64,000 bases of DNA from positions 7,229,501 through 7,293,500 of the forward strand of contig NW_027464588.1 in NCBI RefSeq assembly GCF_043290135.1. The letters run 5' to 3'. The stretch comes from Rhipicephalus microplus (taxonomy: Eukaryota; Arthropoda; Arachnida; Ixodida; Ixodidae). The notes under the pieces are model-generated. The model was not told the origin of the DNA. It did no database searches and saw only the letters and a list, made by a program, of their open reading frames with translations. Positions within the stretch are counted from its first letter, which is position 1; the number at the start of each line of letters is the position of its first letter. Both the position numbers and the translations under genes were made by a program. Positions 54,666-63,986 of the stretch are shown one piece after another.

Positions 54666-56280
54666 ATTACTGTCAAGTGCAGCTATTGTAGTGCAGTCGG
54701 CCTTCGTATGCTCCGTATTTCTGCACTTAGGCGTATCATCTGTTCTGGCAAACTATACCGGAACCACTGTGAGGCCACGGACACATTTTCCTGGTCTGCC
54801 ACCGATCAGTCTAAACGCAGGTATACACTCCCCGCTATGATGATGTATCAATTATAAGGCACGCGAGAAAAAATGGATGCAGCCAACGTCAACAAATGTG
54901 ACCGAGTACTCTCATCGAGAGCACTTGATATATTTTCTTGACAATCATCGCAGTTTGACTATTTTAACTTGACTGATTTTCTTCTTGTTCAAATCATCGA
55001 GAAAGAAGAAGACAAGAGAGGACACTCCGCGAAACCTGGCCTCAGGAAGTGCGTCACGACTACGTAACGAACTAGTGCTCTCACCAAACGTCAGAGGACG
55101 CAAGCGCAAAAAAACACAGTTATAATCAATGCAACAGAATTGTTTTTACAAAATAATAATTATACGCCCAAATTCGGTATGTTCTTCCTACATAAAAACA
55201 ATTTATTCAACACATCTTACGCGATTATTTTTCTTCAGCCATACTGTCATAAACACCATCTACCCAGTGACAAGCCCATGCATGACTGACAGCGAGAAGC
55301 TTTCGTCGCTTTCGTCAACGTCGGCTGCGTCGGCGTTTTCGTGCGTGATATAACAGGTTAGGCACGTTTTCAAGCGAGGCTTGTTGAATGACATGTTGTT
55401 GGTCTTGTTGGGTCATTTTTTCAGAAAACGGTTACACCTGCGCGAATAAGACACCATGCAACAAACATAGAAAGATGCACTCACACACACACGTTGCGCT
55501 TCGTGTGTGCGAGTTTGTTTCTTACGTGGCGTCTCATTCACGCAGTTGTAACCTTTTTCTGAAGCTTGTAAGGACTGGGAGGTTCGCTAAACAGGAAGTT
55601 TGTGGCTCTATGCGGCGGCTAGACGGGAACATTGTGCAACGTATGCAGTATAGCAAAGGCGGCACGGCGTCAAGCCGAGGCGACGCGTGCTGCGTCTGCC
55701 ACGGACGCGAGCGTCTGTGCGCTGAGCATAGCTGGGCAGCTAGGTCATAAGCTCGGTGGCTCGGTGCAAAATATTGAGAAGCGTTCGCTGGGCCTCGCAT
55801 GCTTCACGACGCGTTTTCCGAAGGCTCGGAACACGAATAATTTTTGGTGTGCCGGAGGCAAATCTGGACTAGCCAAGTGGCCATCATCTTCATTTCTTCG
55901 CTAGCCTTGTGCCACTAGTGCAAGCTGCTTAGAAATTTTTTTGACGTTTCCAATATAATTTTACTGCACAAATTTCAAATACGATTTTTCTTCCCAATGT
56001 ACTGTTGATACTGCGTACGTACAAAGGTGTTCTAAAGTTCCCAGCCGCGATACCATTGCATTACAAGGGATAGCGGCCTGCAAACTTTTGAAGATCTTTG
56101 TACGTGGTCTTGACGTGTATCTTTGTAAGTCAGAGTTTTATGGGTCAGAGATGTATCACTGGTTTTGTATTGTGCATCGATTAGGTAATCATTCAAAGGG
56201 GTTTGTTGGTACAATTATGGCGTGCACATATTTTTTTCGTAATTTGACAGCGAAGCATCCACTTACTAACATTTTCAGAC
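54666..56280. other. upstream region of the THAP gene
   Basis: No gene recognised. 55540-55770 is GC- and CpG-richer than its surroundings and could be the promoter or 5' leader of the THAP gene. An acceptor TAACATTTTCAG at 56280 suggests a non-coding exon upstream. Confidence 0.35.
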
Positions 56281-56292
56281 CGCGCTGATGCC

Positions 56293-56408
56293 ATGCCGTC
56301 CGGCGGTCCAAGCTACGGCAGCTACTGCTGTGTATCGTGATGCTTCAACAATGGCAGAACCCAAAAGAAGCCTGGGACGAGTTTCTTCCGCATACCACGG
56401 GATGGCAG
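56293..56408 (+). pseudogene. THAP-domain exon 1, in-frame TGA
   Basis: After the acceptor at 56280, the ATG at 56293 opens MPSGGPSYGSYCCVS, then TGA (56338-56340), then CFNNGRTQKKPGTSFFRIPR and DGR across the GTGTGT donor at 56409. The first Cys pair of a C2CH THAP zinc finger (C-x(2-4)-C) and its following F-x-F/F-x-I-P segment are clear. The TGA falls between the two cysteines, where a Trp or Gly codon is usual; a single change from TGG would give it. Either the gene is dead, or this is an assembly error, or translation starts elsewhere. THAP domains bind DNA and occur in transcription factors and in P-element-type transposases. Confidence 0.7.
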
Positions 56409-56537
56409 GTGTGTTGAAGCTTTTGTTTGGTTTGCATGTCTTTAGGCTTACTGTTCGTACTTGCTCAGTGAGGGTAACAATAAAAAATCACTATTCAAGC
56501 ACTTCGCCTTTCAGCTAATAGTTCATTGCCAATGCAG

Positions 56538-56713
56538 GATGAAAGCATGGATGCAGTATGCTGGACGCGATGATCTCCTGAGTAAGCCGGCCAGCCTATT
56601 GTACGCAACGTACAGGGTTTGTAGCGACAATTTTACTGCTCAAAGTTTCATGAACCCTGGGCACACAAGGCTTACAAGAATGGCTGTTCCCAGTGTGCAA
56701 CCAGCTGCACCAT
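56538..56713 (+). pseudogene. THAP-domain exon 2, zinc ligand changed
   Basis: Acceptor CCAATGCAG at 56537, donor GTAAGT at 56714; phase matches exon 1 exactly (2 out, 1 nt completes an Arg codon). It reads MKAWMQYAGRDDLL, then ATYRVCSDNFTAQSF, then RLTRMAVPSV, the second half of a THAP domain including the A-V-P-[ST] end signature. The C-x2-H ligand pair, normally C-S-D-H-F, reads C-S-D-N-F (TGT AGC GAC AAT TTT), so the fourth zinc ligand is an asparagine. Together with the TGA in exon 1 this points to decay. Confidence 0.75.
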
Positions 56714-57425
56714 GTAAGTGATTGACTGAAACTCAAATATGTGCAATAGCAGCCACTTGTATTGAATCAGTGGTGACAGTTAACCGCGAAGATCTTTGTA
56801 GCCGATGGAGAAACCTCACTATAGAAGTAACACTTGGAAAGTCTTAAATTTCGTGAAGTGTGGCGCTATTACCTTCCTAACAGCAGCTTTACAATTCTGT
56901 CGTTTTTTGATGCTCTTGACCTACGCAACTTGTTTTGAAAGACTTTAAAGGGCTATTTCACGTTATCTTCAAGCCTGAGTGCACATGTACATATACCTTT
57001 CATCGGTGAAAGCTGGAACTGTTGATGATTCCAAGAATCACAAATTACTTGTTTCCTAGTTGGTGCCTTCTGTTTTCTTCCACGTTCGACCAATTTATGC
57101 GTTTGAAAGAGCTGTTTAGGTTTCCCTATGCTACAAGCTTTGTAACTTGTACCAACTGCACATATATGCTCGTTCTCTGAGCGTCGCTTCAAATAGTGAC
57201 TGTGACATGACAGCAGAAGCTGCACTGCAAGGTGCGGATGAGCTTCAGTTTGTGTTATTTTAAGCGTCTTACTGGCACATTGTCGTAATTTAATTTCTTC
57301 AGGACCTGCGATAGAGGCTTCAAAAAGCGGCTCCCACACATTGAGGTGCCCCGATGAGCAGGGTGCGTTCAGTGTCGCGATTTCTTTTTTTTTACCCAAA
57401 TTTACTGTTGACCAAACCTCTGCAG

Positions 57426-57530
57426 GTGGCAGCTCCCATGTAGCTGGTGAAAGAATTTCTGCTGACTTCGTCTTGCCGGAGAAAACCTTAACCAGTCGTT
57501 CAGCTGTCACAAAAGGAACTTGTGTGACCG
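57426..57530 (+). pseudogene. candidate exon 3 of the THAP gene
   Basis: Acceptor ACCTCTGCAG at 57425 and donor GTAAGT at 57531; 105 nt, phase-neutral. Entered in phase 1 it reads CGSSHVAGERISADFVLPEK and TLTSRSAVTKGTCVT, a linker without known motifs. An alternative upstream acceptor at 57302 would create an immediate TGA. The LINE begins some 40 bp downstream, so any further exons lie beyond it. Confidence 0.5.
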
Positions 57531-57908
57531 GTAAGTTGTATGTTCACTTCAACACCAGAGTGGATTGATATAGAGACTTCCGCAGGCTGCTCGCAGCGAG
57601 GTCTCGTCTCGACCGCCGAAGAGAGCAGACGTGTTTTTCGGTCGGTCCCCGACCGGTTTTCCTGGAGGAGCACGCGAGCGTCTAGTGTGGCGCCGTACCT
57701 TACGGGCGCTTCCATGCTTCCCTTTTTTTTTTCCCCAGTTTTTTATTTTGATAGCTTTTGCGCACACCCGTGCGCCGTTTTAATTTTTTCTTCCCTCCCT
57801 TGTCCTATTGAGCCATTTTTTGTCTCAAGCCCTGTTCAGGGCTATCAAGATATTGAGGAAATGTAGAGCCCTCTCATCTCCCCTTAGTTCTTTTTTTTTT
57901 AATCTGTA

Positions 57909-57947
57909 ATGACCTCGCCTAGTACGGCCCATCGCCTCTACCAGTAA
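57909..57947 (+). CDS. short upstream ORF in the LINE leader
   Basis: ATG, 12 codons (MTSPSTAHRLYQ) and a TAA whose last base is the A of the ORF1 ATG (TAATG at 57945-57949). The stop-start overlap suggests ORF1 might be reached by termination and reinitiation. There is no evidence that the peptide is made. Confidence 0.4.
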   Translation: MTSPSTAHRLYQ

Positions 57948-60238
57948 TGACGGACACCCCTTCTAAGGACGCTCCTGACGAGATCACCCTCTGCGCGAGC
58001 CTGCATGCTACCGCAACGAGCCGCCCCAGCTCACCCAAACAATCGCCTGCGGCCCCGATGATGACCCGGGCTCGTAAACTGAAGGCTGCTGCCAATCGTC
58101 TTCAAAAGCACTCATCTACCAGCACCCCAACTTCTCGGCCCCATGTACGAAGGATCGGGAAACTGTTGTCACCACGCCGGCGTCCGGCACCAAAAATCAA
58201 GGCCGCCACCACGAAAAGCGCGAAGCTAACGGCCGCAGCCGAGGAGGCCGCCGCCGCCATTTCCTTAGTACCACAGCCTTCCCAACTCCATCTTGTACCC
58301 ACACTACAAGAGGGAAGCAAGGCTGAGCTGCAGGACTACCAAGAATCGGTCGCATCAACACCGGCAGACAGCGAGGAACAGGCCAGTACCGATTCCTCCT
58401 CGCCCACATCATCCTCCTCTTGGGAGCACAACACGCCTCCGTCCTCCTCTCCGTCCCTGTCGCCCTCCCCAAAGGGTCTGGCCCTTTTCAGAACCGGAAT
58501 CTGCGCTGACGGACCAGGCCGCCAACGAGCAACACAACAGGCGTCGTTTGCAGCTCCCCCCAAGCGAGCGCGCGCTCACTCTGCGCCGCCGGCAACCACT
58601 TTCTGCCCTTGCCTGCTGGCTGTGCAAGCCTGCCGCGCCGGGCGTCAAGAAGACCTGTTCGGAGAGGGGTGTGCACGTAGTGCTGTCTCTCCCCTTTTTC
58701 CAGGCGAAGGAACGCGCATGACCTCTACTGGAAGGGCAACCGAGGCAACATTGGAGTCTCTTGCGCAAGCGGGAGCCTCCCAGACCGCCACAGGAAATCC
58801 CACCCTCCTCGAGCCTTCCCCACCTTCTTCCGGTCACGCAACTCGTCCGACCCGTCCTCCAGAGAGAGCGGCCTCTCCGGTGTCTGATGGGGTGGTTTGT
58901 TTACCTCCCACCTCCTCGCCACAACAACAGCACTCTCCTCCACTCTCCCGCTCAAAGGAGAGCACGGGCGCGTCGTCTGCTACGGCCGCAGCTCCTCCAA
59001 ACTCTGCCGCTAGCACCGCGCCACACCCTCCTTCTGCTTTCGGCCCCATGCGCCCACTGACGGTGGACGCCTCTACCGAAGCAGATTATGAAGAGGCCCG
59101 ACGCAAGCATCAGCAGAAAAACGGATTTCCGTGCCAGGCATCAACAGCTACAAATGCCCCTTCCAGTAGGCAGCCAGCCAGTGCAGCTCCCCCAAGCAAG
59201 GGAAAGGGGCCCCGCCAGAAACCAGGTAGCCGCCAGCACCAACTCGATATTATCGAACACCTGGTCGCGAATGAGCCCCGTCGCACCTCTGCCACCATCC
59301 TCTACCGCCCCAAGGGCAGGAAGAACAACTTCCTTTCCCTCAGCAGCGACGCAATTGCAGCACAGCTCTCGAAGGTGCCCGGCACGAAGCGTGTGCGCAT
59401 TAACTTCAGCGGCAACGTTGTTGTGGTTGACACCACACCCGGAGCTGACACCTCCGCTCTCCTGGCAGTGGAAAGCATCGGGAAAGTGGCTGTCAACGCC
59501 AAGACCGCCAACAAAGGAACCTGTACCGGCGTACTTCACGGCGTTGACGCGGCTTTTGACGAGGAGGTCCTCAAAAACAACATAGAGAGCTCTGCTCCCA
59601 TCCTCTCTTGTGCCCGTACCGGACGCAATGTCCTTCTCCGATTTGTGGGTAACGCACCGCCACCTGAGGTGGCGTTATTTAAGCAGACCCGCCCTGTACG
59701 TTGTCGTCGTCGCCGCCCTCTCCAGTGCGCTGGCTGTGGCGCTTTCGGACACACTCATGCGACGTGCACCAGCTCCCCACGCTGTTCGCGATGTGGCGGC
59801 GACCACGCCCGCGCCGACTGCGTTGCACCCGGCCCCAAGTGCCTACACTGCGGCGGCCCACATCCCGCCACCGAGCCCCGATGCCCTCGCTGGCAACACG
59901 AGAGGAAGGTGCTAGAAATCATGGCCTCTGCGGACCCGCCCCTCTCTCGTCGTGAGGCCGAGAGGAACCTTAAGAGCGAGGGAAAAGCCGTGCCTGCTCG
60001 AGCACCGTGCACTGGTATTTCCTCGGTAGTGCAACCGGGCCGGACGTACAGCGCGGTTGTTTCGCCCCCGGCCGCCGAACCCTCGGCCCCCGACTGCGAG
60101 GTGCAAAGGGACATGGTGATTAGTGCCCTGGCCGCTGCCATGCAGGCCCTCATCGGGACAATACCGCAATCCAGCCCTGTGTTCGAGCTGTGCAACGCGG
60201 CCCTGGCCGCCCACGCTGCCCTCAATCAACATGGCTAG
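57947..60238 (+). CDS. LINE ORF1, Gag-like nucleic-acid-binding protein
   Basis: 763 codons from the ATG at 57947. The N-terminal 400 residues are low-complexity Pro/Ser/Ala/Thr-rich with basic patches, probably disordered. From about residue 430, DIIEHLVANEPRRTSATILY and KRVRINFSGNVVVVDTTPGA look like a folded RNA-binding (RRM-like) region. Three zinc knuckles end the fold: CAGCGAFGHTHATC (about 593), CSRCGGDHARADC (about 611) and CLHCGGPHPATEPRC (about 630). In this superfamily ORF1 protein coats element RNA to form the transposition particle. The frame is uninterrupted and overlaps ORF2 by 8 nt (ATGGCTAG). Codon use is much more GC-rich than the host exons nearby. Confidence 0.92.
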   Translation: MTDTPSKDAPDEITLCASLHATATSRPSSPKQSPAAPMMTRARKLKAAANRLQKHSSTSTPTSRPHVRRIGKLLSPRRRPAPKIKAATTKSAKLTAAAEEAAAAISLVPQPSQLHLVPTLQEGSKAELQDYQESVASTPADSEEQASTDSSSPTSSSSWEHNTPPSSSPSLSPSPKGLALFRTGICADGPGRQRATQQASFAAPPKRARAHSAPPATTFCPCLLAVQACRAGRQEDLFGEGCARSAVSPLFPGEGTRMTSTGRATEATLESLAQAGASQTATGNPTLLEPSPPSSGHATRPTRPPERAASPVSDGVVCLPPTSSPQQQHSPPLSRSKESTGASSATAAAPPNSAASTAPHPPSAFGPMRPLTVDASTEADYEEARRKHQQKNGFPCQASTATNAPSSRQPASAAPPSKGKGPRQKPGSRQHQLDIIEHLVANEPRRTSATILYRPKGRKNNFLSLSSDAIAAQLSKVPGTKRVRINFSGNVVVVDTTPGADTSALLAVESIGKVAVNAKTANKGTCTGVLHGVDAAFDEEVLKNNIESSAPILSCARTGRNVLLRFVGNAPPPEVALFKQTRPVRCRRRRPLQCAGCGAFGHTHATCTSSPRCSRCGGDHARADCVAPGPKCLHCGGPHPATEPRCPRWQHERKVLEIMASADPPLSRREAERNLKSEGKAVPARAPCTGISSVVQPGRTYSAVVSPPAAEPSAPDCEVQRDMVISALAAAMQALIGTIPQSSPVFELCNAALAAHAALNQHG

Positions 60239-63200
60239 CGGCAAGGTGTTTCGGCCGCGGATTCTTCAATGGAACGTTCGTTCTCTCCGCTGCCGTCACG
60301 CCGAGCTGTCTACCCAACTCCTCCGACGCGAGTACGACGTCTTGCTGCTGCAGGAAACCTACGCTCGCGTCGGAACACTCAACCTACCTGGTTTTGTCGG
60401 CTATCACAGCACAACGCAGTGCGAACTTGAAGAGTGTAGCGCAGTCCGGTGCAGCACTCCCTCGCATCCTCCCGGCACGTCGCGGGCTTCGGTTTATGTG
60501 CGCGCCGACCTCCCTCACGCTGCAGTGGACATCGAGGACATTCTCTGTGACACCCTCGAGGCCGTCGCCCTGACTGTGCGCATCGGGAGCACGGACACCA
60601 GTGTCGCGAGCGTGTACGTGCGCACATCGAACTACTCGGCACGCTGGGACACCCAATTCGTGTGCCGCCTCGCAGACCGCCTAAATCGCGACGCGGTCAT
60701 CGGTGGCGACTTTAACTCTCACCACACCTCGTGGGGCAGTGGCGTGACGAACCACCGTGGGCGCGACCTTCTCGATGCCATGCAAAAGGCCGGACTGCTC
60801 GTTATAAACACGGGTAGCTGTACTCTCGCGCGCCGTGGTGTGTCCGACAGTGCCATCGACCTGACTCTCGTGGGTGGTACGTGTAAATATGAGTGGCAAC
60901 GTGCACCGGACTCTCAGGGCTCCGACCTCTACCCCATCGTGGTCACACCCCCCTCAGCTTACATCAGGTACACTCGGACCTACAGTGTTGTGAAGTGGAC
61001 TCGCTTCAGAGAACTGTGTGCTAGAGTGCCAGTCTCTGCAGACTTCTTCACCGCGCTGGCCGAGTGTCACGACGCAGCTACCACCCACTGCACCGTGCCT
61101 GCGGGCACCCCCGCACCAGACATCAGCCTCCTCAACCTTCGCGCCGCGCGTCGCAGGGCGCAGATTGTGGCGGTGCGCTCACAGAAGGCGGAAGATTGGC
61201 GTGCCTATAACTGTATTGACGCGGTGTGCCGCAGGCACGCCAGACGCCGTCGCAACCAGAGCTGGGGGAGCCTCTGCTCGTCACTAGATGACCCTCAGAA
61301 CCACGCCCAAGCCTGGCGCATTTTCGCTGCCGTTCTTCGCACCAGAGAGCCTCGCTGCCCGGTTCTCTGTGTTGCTGTTGCAATGAAGATCGCCACGCAG
61401 GAATTGGCTGAGCTGCTGGCAGACACGTTTGCCCCTCCTGCTTGCCCACAGCCTCCACAGGGACTACCACCTGTGCCTGCACTCAACAGGCCTGAGCTGT
61501 TCGCTCCCGAGCGGTACTTTCCCACCGAGGGCATTCTGCTAGAGATCCGCGCATTGTGCACGGAGGAGTTTACTCTCAGCGAGCTGACCGCAGTGCTCAA
61601 CAACCGCACGAAGCGGTCTGCCCCGGGAGTGGACGGCCTCACCTACCAGGTGCTGCGCAACATTGACCCCTCCACGCGGCCCCGGTTGCTGGAGGCCTAC
61701 AACGAAGTGTGGCGCACAAGTCAGGTGCCTCCTGGCTGGAAAGAGGCGCTCGTGGTGCCCATCCTGAAGCCACGGAAGCCGGCCACGGAGCTTTCATCCT
61801 ACCGGCCAGTGTCACTTACCTCGGCCGCAGGGAAAGTCATGGAAGCCATGGCATTGCGACGCCTTCGCTGGATTGCCACCGCAACCAACGCATTTCCTCC
61901 CGAACAGAGCGGATTTCGCCCAAGGCGCTGTAGGTTCGACTCACTGGCCGACGTGATCGCCACCCTCGAGGAGGCCAAGTACCACGGCGATTACGGCATC
62001 CTCGTGCTGCTCGACGTGAGAAGTGCGTTTGACTGTTTGCCCCACGCATCGATTTTGGACGCACTTCGTGACCTCGGTGTGTGCGGGCGGATGTTTGACT
62101 ACCTGGAGAGCTTCTTGGGCGACCGCACTCTTCGCGTTCGTGTTGGCTCCACAATCAGCGGTCCCCACTCCGTCACCGCAGGCGTACCCCAGGGCAGCAT
62201 ATTGAGCCCTTTTCTGTTCAATCTGGCTCTGGCCAAGCTGCCCGACTACATCCCGTGCAACACGGCGTGTGAAGTGCATGTAGCGATTTACGCCGATGAC
62301 ATTGCGCTGTTTGCCTGCGGCCCCGGTCGCCACCGGGCAGCCCTTCTCGAGTCCCTCCAGGTGGCCATCGACGCGGTTGACGCATTCCTGAACGGGGTTG
62401 GACTGGCGCTCGCCGCCTCCAAGACGGAGGCACTGCTCATCCACCCGCGAGCGTCGACACGCCGCTCCACGCCTCGGCTCTCACTCCGGGGCCTCCCCAT
62501 CGAGTGGAGCACGAAGGTGCGCTACTTGGGGGTGACCATAGACCACCGGCTCAGCTGGCGACCGGCCGTCAACGATCTGCGGACGAGCAACCGCAAGGTA
62601 CTCGGCGCCGCACGCAGTCTCCTCGCGCGAGGTCACGGCTGCACCCCTGCCCTTGCCCTGCGAGTCTACAACGCAGTCGCATCGGCACGCGTGATCTACA
62701 CTGCAGCAGTGGCTTCGTTGAGTGTTTGCCAGCTAGCTGCCTTGGACGCGGACCATCGCAACGCCGTGCGGGAGTACTACGGACTTCCCCAAACCTCCCA
62801 GGTGGGCCCCACGCTCGCCGAAGCGGGGGAAACTCCCATCTCCCTGCGGGTGACCCAGCGGACACTAAATCATGTACTGCGGCTGAAAACCACAAGGCAG
62901 GGGCAGCTCCTTGTGAACAAGCTATATGCTCTACCTCACTCATCCATGGGGCAGCGGGCGAGTGAGCTCTTGACGGTTGTGCCAGACATGCAGTACCCCA
63001 GCTGGCTGGCTATCCCACCCTACCGCCACACCCCTCTGGTGATCACCAAGACCATTGGCGGCATCAAAGCGAAGGCGCGCACCCCGCTGTCAGCGATGCA
63101 GCAGGAGTGCTCCGCCCTCCTTCACGAACAGCTGAACGGCCGGCTGCTTGTTTACGTCGACGGGTCAGTGCTTCGCGACGGCTCCGCGGCCGCCGCCTGC

Positions 63201-63803
63201 GTTGTGCCATCAGTCGGCGCGGTTCTCAAGTGCCGCCTCCCCTCCCTCGCCTCCTCCACTGTGGCGGAACTCGCCGCTATAAATTTGGCAGCCGATTTCC
63301 TGAGTGAGCGGGCACCCATGAGCGCTGCAGCCATCATCTGCGACTCCCGGGCGGCCTTGGCCGCGATCTCGCGCGAGGAAGACGGCAGCCTCCTTGCGCA
63401 GAGAGTTGCCCGGAAGCTACACGCCGTGCAGCAAACGGGCTGCGACCTTTCGCTGCACTGGGTGCCTTCGCACATCGGAATACCCGGCAACGAGGCGGCC
63501 GACTGTGCCGCGAGGGATGCGCACGACCCCGACACCGGCGTCACCAACTTCGTGTGCTCCGCGGATGCCGGCCGTCTCCTCACCGCCCGCTACGTGCGCG
63601 AGCGTCATCCCGACCCTCGCGTAGCAGCTGGAAAGCCACCGCGGTGGCTCCCTCTCAAGGGACTCCCAAGACGAGACCGCGGTTTCCTTCTCCGTCTCCG
63701 CACCGGAGACAACTACACCGCCGAGCGAAAACATCGGCACTCCGGGCGTGGCAGTCCATACTGCATGGACTGCGGCGACCTGGAGACTCTGGACCACCTT
63801 TAG
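60231..63803 (+). CDS. LINE ORF2: endonuclease, RT, RNase H, truncated by a stop
   Basis: The ATG at 60231 (MASGKVFRPRILQWNVRSLR) lies in the ATGGCTAG overlap with the ORF1 stop. Residues 10-240 are an AP-type endonuclease: QWNVRSL, LLLQETYA, GGDFNSHHTSWGS, SAIDLTLV. The last motif, normally S-D-H, is S-D-L (residue 233, codon CTC), a loss of a catalytic histidine. RT follows: SAPGVDGLTYQVL, VPILKP, SSYRPVSLTS, LLDVRSAFDCLPH, GVPQGSILSPFLF, and YADD at 687-690. RNase H has D977 (VYVDGSVLRDGS), AELAAINLA, IICDSRAAL and WVPSHIGIPGNEAADCAARDA, all acidic residues present. The frame stops at TAG 63801-63803 inside a C-terminal Cys/His motif (CMDCGDLETLDHL); the same frame stays open to a natural-looking TAG at 63984. 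Confidence 0.94.
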   Translation: MASGKVFRPRILQWNVRSLRCRHAELSTQLLRREYDVLLLQETYARVGTLNLPGFVGYHSTTQCELEECSAVRCSTPSHPPGTSRASVYVRADLPHAAVDIEDILCDTLEAVALTVRIGSTDTSVASVYVRTSNYSARWDTQFVCRLADRLNRDAVIGGDFNSHHTSWGSGVTNHRGRDLLDAMQKAGLLVINTGSCTLARRGVSDSAIDLTLVGGTCKYEWQRAPDSQGSDLYPIVVTPPSAYIRYTRTYSVVKWTRFRELCARVPVSADFFTALAECHDAATTHCTVPAGTPAPDISLLNLRAARRRAQIVAVRSQKAEDWRAYNCIDAVCRRHARRRRNQSWGSLCSSLDDPQNHAQAWRIFAAVLRTREPRCPVLCVAVAMKIATQELAELLADTFAPPACPQPPQGLPPVPALNRPELFAPERYFPTEGILLEIRALCTEEFTLSELTAVLNNRTKRSAPGVDGLTYQVLRNIDPSTRPRLLEAYNEVWRTSQVPPGWKEALVVPILKPRKPATELSSYRPVSLTSAAGKVMEAMALRRLRWIATATNAFPPEQSGFRPRRCRFDSLADVIATLEEAKYHGDYGILVLLDVRSAFDCLPHASILDALRDLGVCGRMFDYLESFLGDRTLRVRVGSTISGPHSVTAGVPQGSILSPFLFNLALAKLPDYIPCNTACEVHVAIYADDIALFACGPGRHRAALLESLQVAIDAVDAFLNGVGLALAASKTEALLIHPRASTRRSTPRLSLRGLPIEWSTKVRYLGVTIDHRLSWRPAVNDLRTSNRKVLGAARSLLARGHGCTPALALRVYNAVASARVIYTAAVASLSVCQLAALDADHRNAVREYYGLPQTSQVGPTLAEAGETPISLRVTQRTLNHVLRLKTTRQGQLLVNKLYALPHSSMGQRASELLTVVPDMQYPSWLAIPPYRHTPLVITKTIGGIKAKARTPLSAMQQECSALLHEQLNGRLLVYVDGSVLRDGSAAAACVVPSVGAVLKCRLPSLASSTVAELAAINLAADFLSERAPMSAAAIICDSRAALAAISREEDGSLLAQRVARKLHAVQQTGCDLSLHWVPSHIGIPGNEAADCAARDAHDPDTGVTNFVCSADAGRLLTARYVRERHPDPRVAAGKPPRWLPLKGLPRRDRGFLLRLRTGDNYTAERKHRHSGRGSPYCMDCGDLETLDHL

Positions 63804-63986
63804 CTTCATTGCCCGGCTGGTGACGCGAGCAGACAGGTGATGCTCGCAACGTACGGAGCTCTCGGCCTGCCTCGGACAACAACTGAGCACCTCTTGTTCC
63901 CGAACAGTGGCCGCGCGCATATCAAGCGTGCCCTTTCAGCGCTGCTCGACTTTGTAGACGGAAGCGGACTGCGTGAGCGAATTTAG
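63804..63986 (+). pseudogene. ORF2 C-terminal remnant after the premature stop
   Basis: 60 further codons in the ORF2 frame begin LHCPAGD, supplying the last His/Cys of the zinc motif interrupted at 63801, and run to TAG at 63984-63986. In relatives this C-terminal zinc motif is part of ORF2, so the break is a mutation and not the normal end. The final 14 bases of the window are the start of the 3' UTR. Confidence 0.8.

Noticed and set aside
57303..57364. Additional THAP-gene exon after TTTCTTCAG
   Set aside because: Entered in the required phase it gives an immediate TGA, and there is no GT donor at its apparent end.
58293..59060. Overlapping long frames on both strands inside LINE ORF1
   Set aside because: Shadow frames of a GC-rich, low-complexity coding region; only the 57947-60238 frame has zinc knuckles and joins ORF2.
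61132..62512. Minus-strand frames across LINE ORF2
   Set aside because: Antisense shadows caused by high GC at third codon positions; no motifs.
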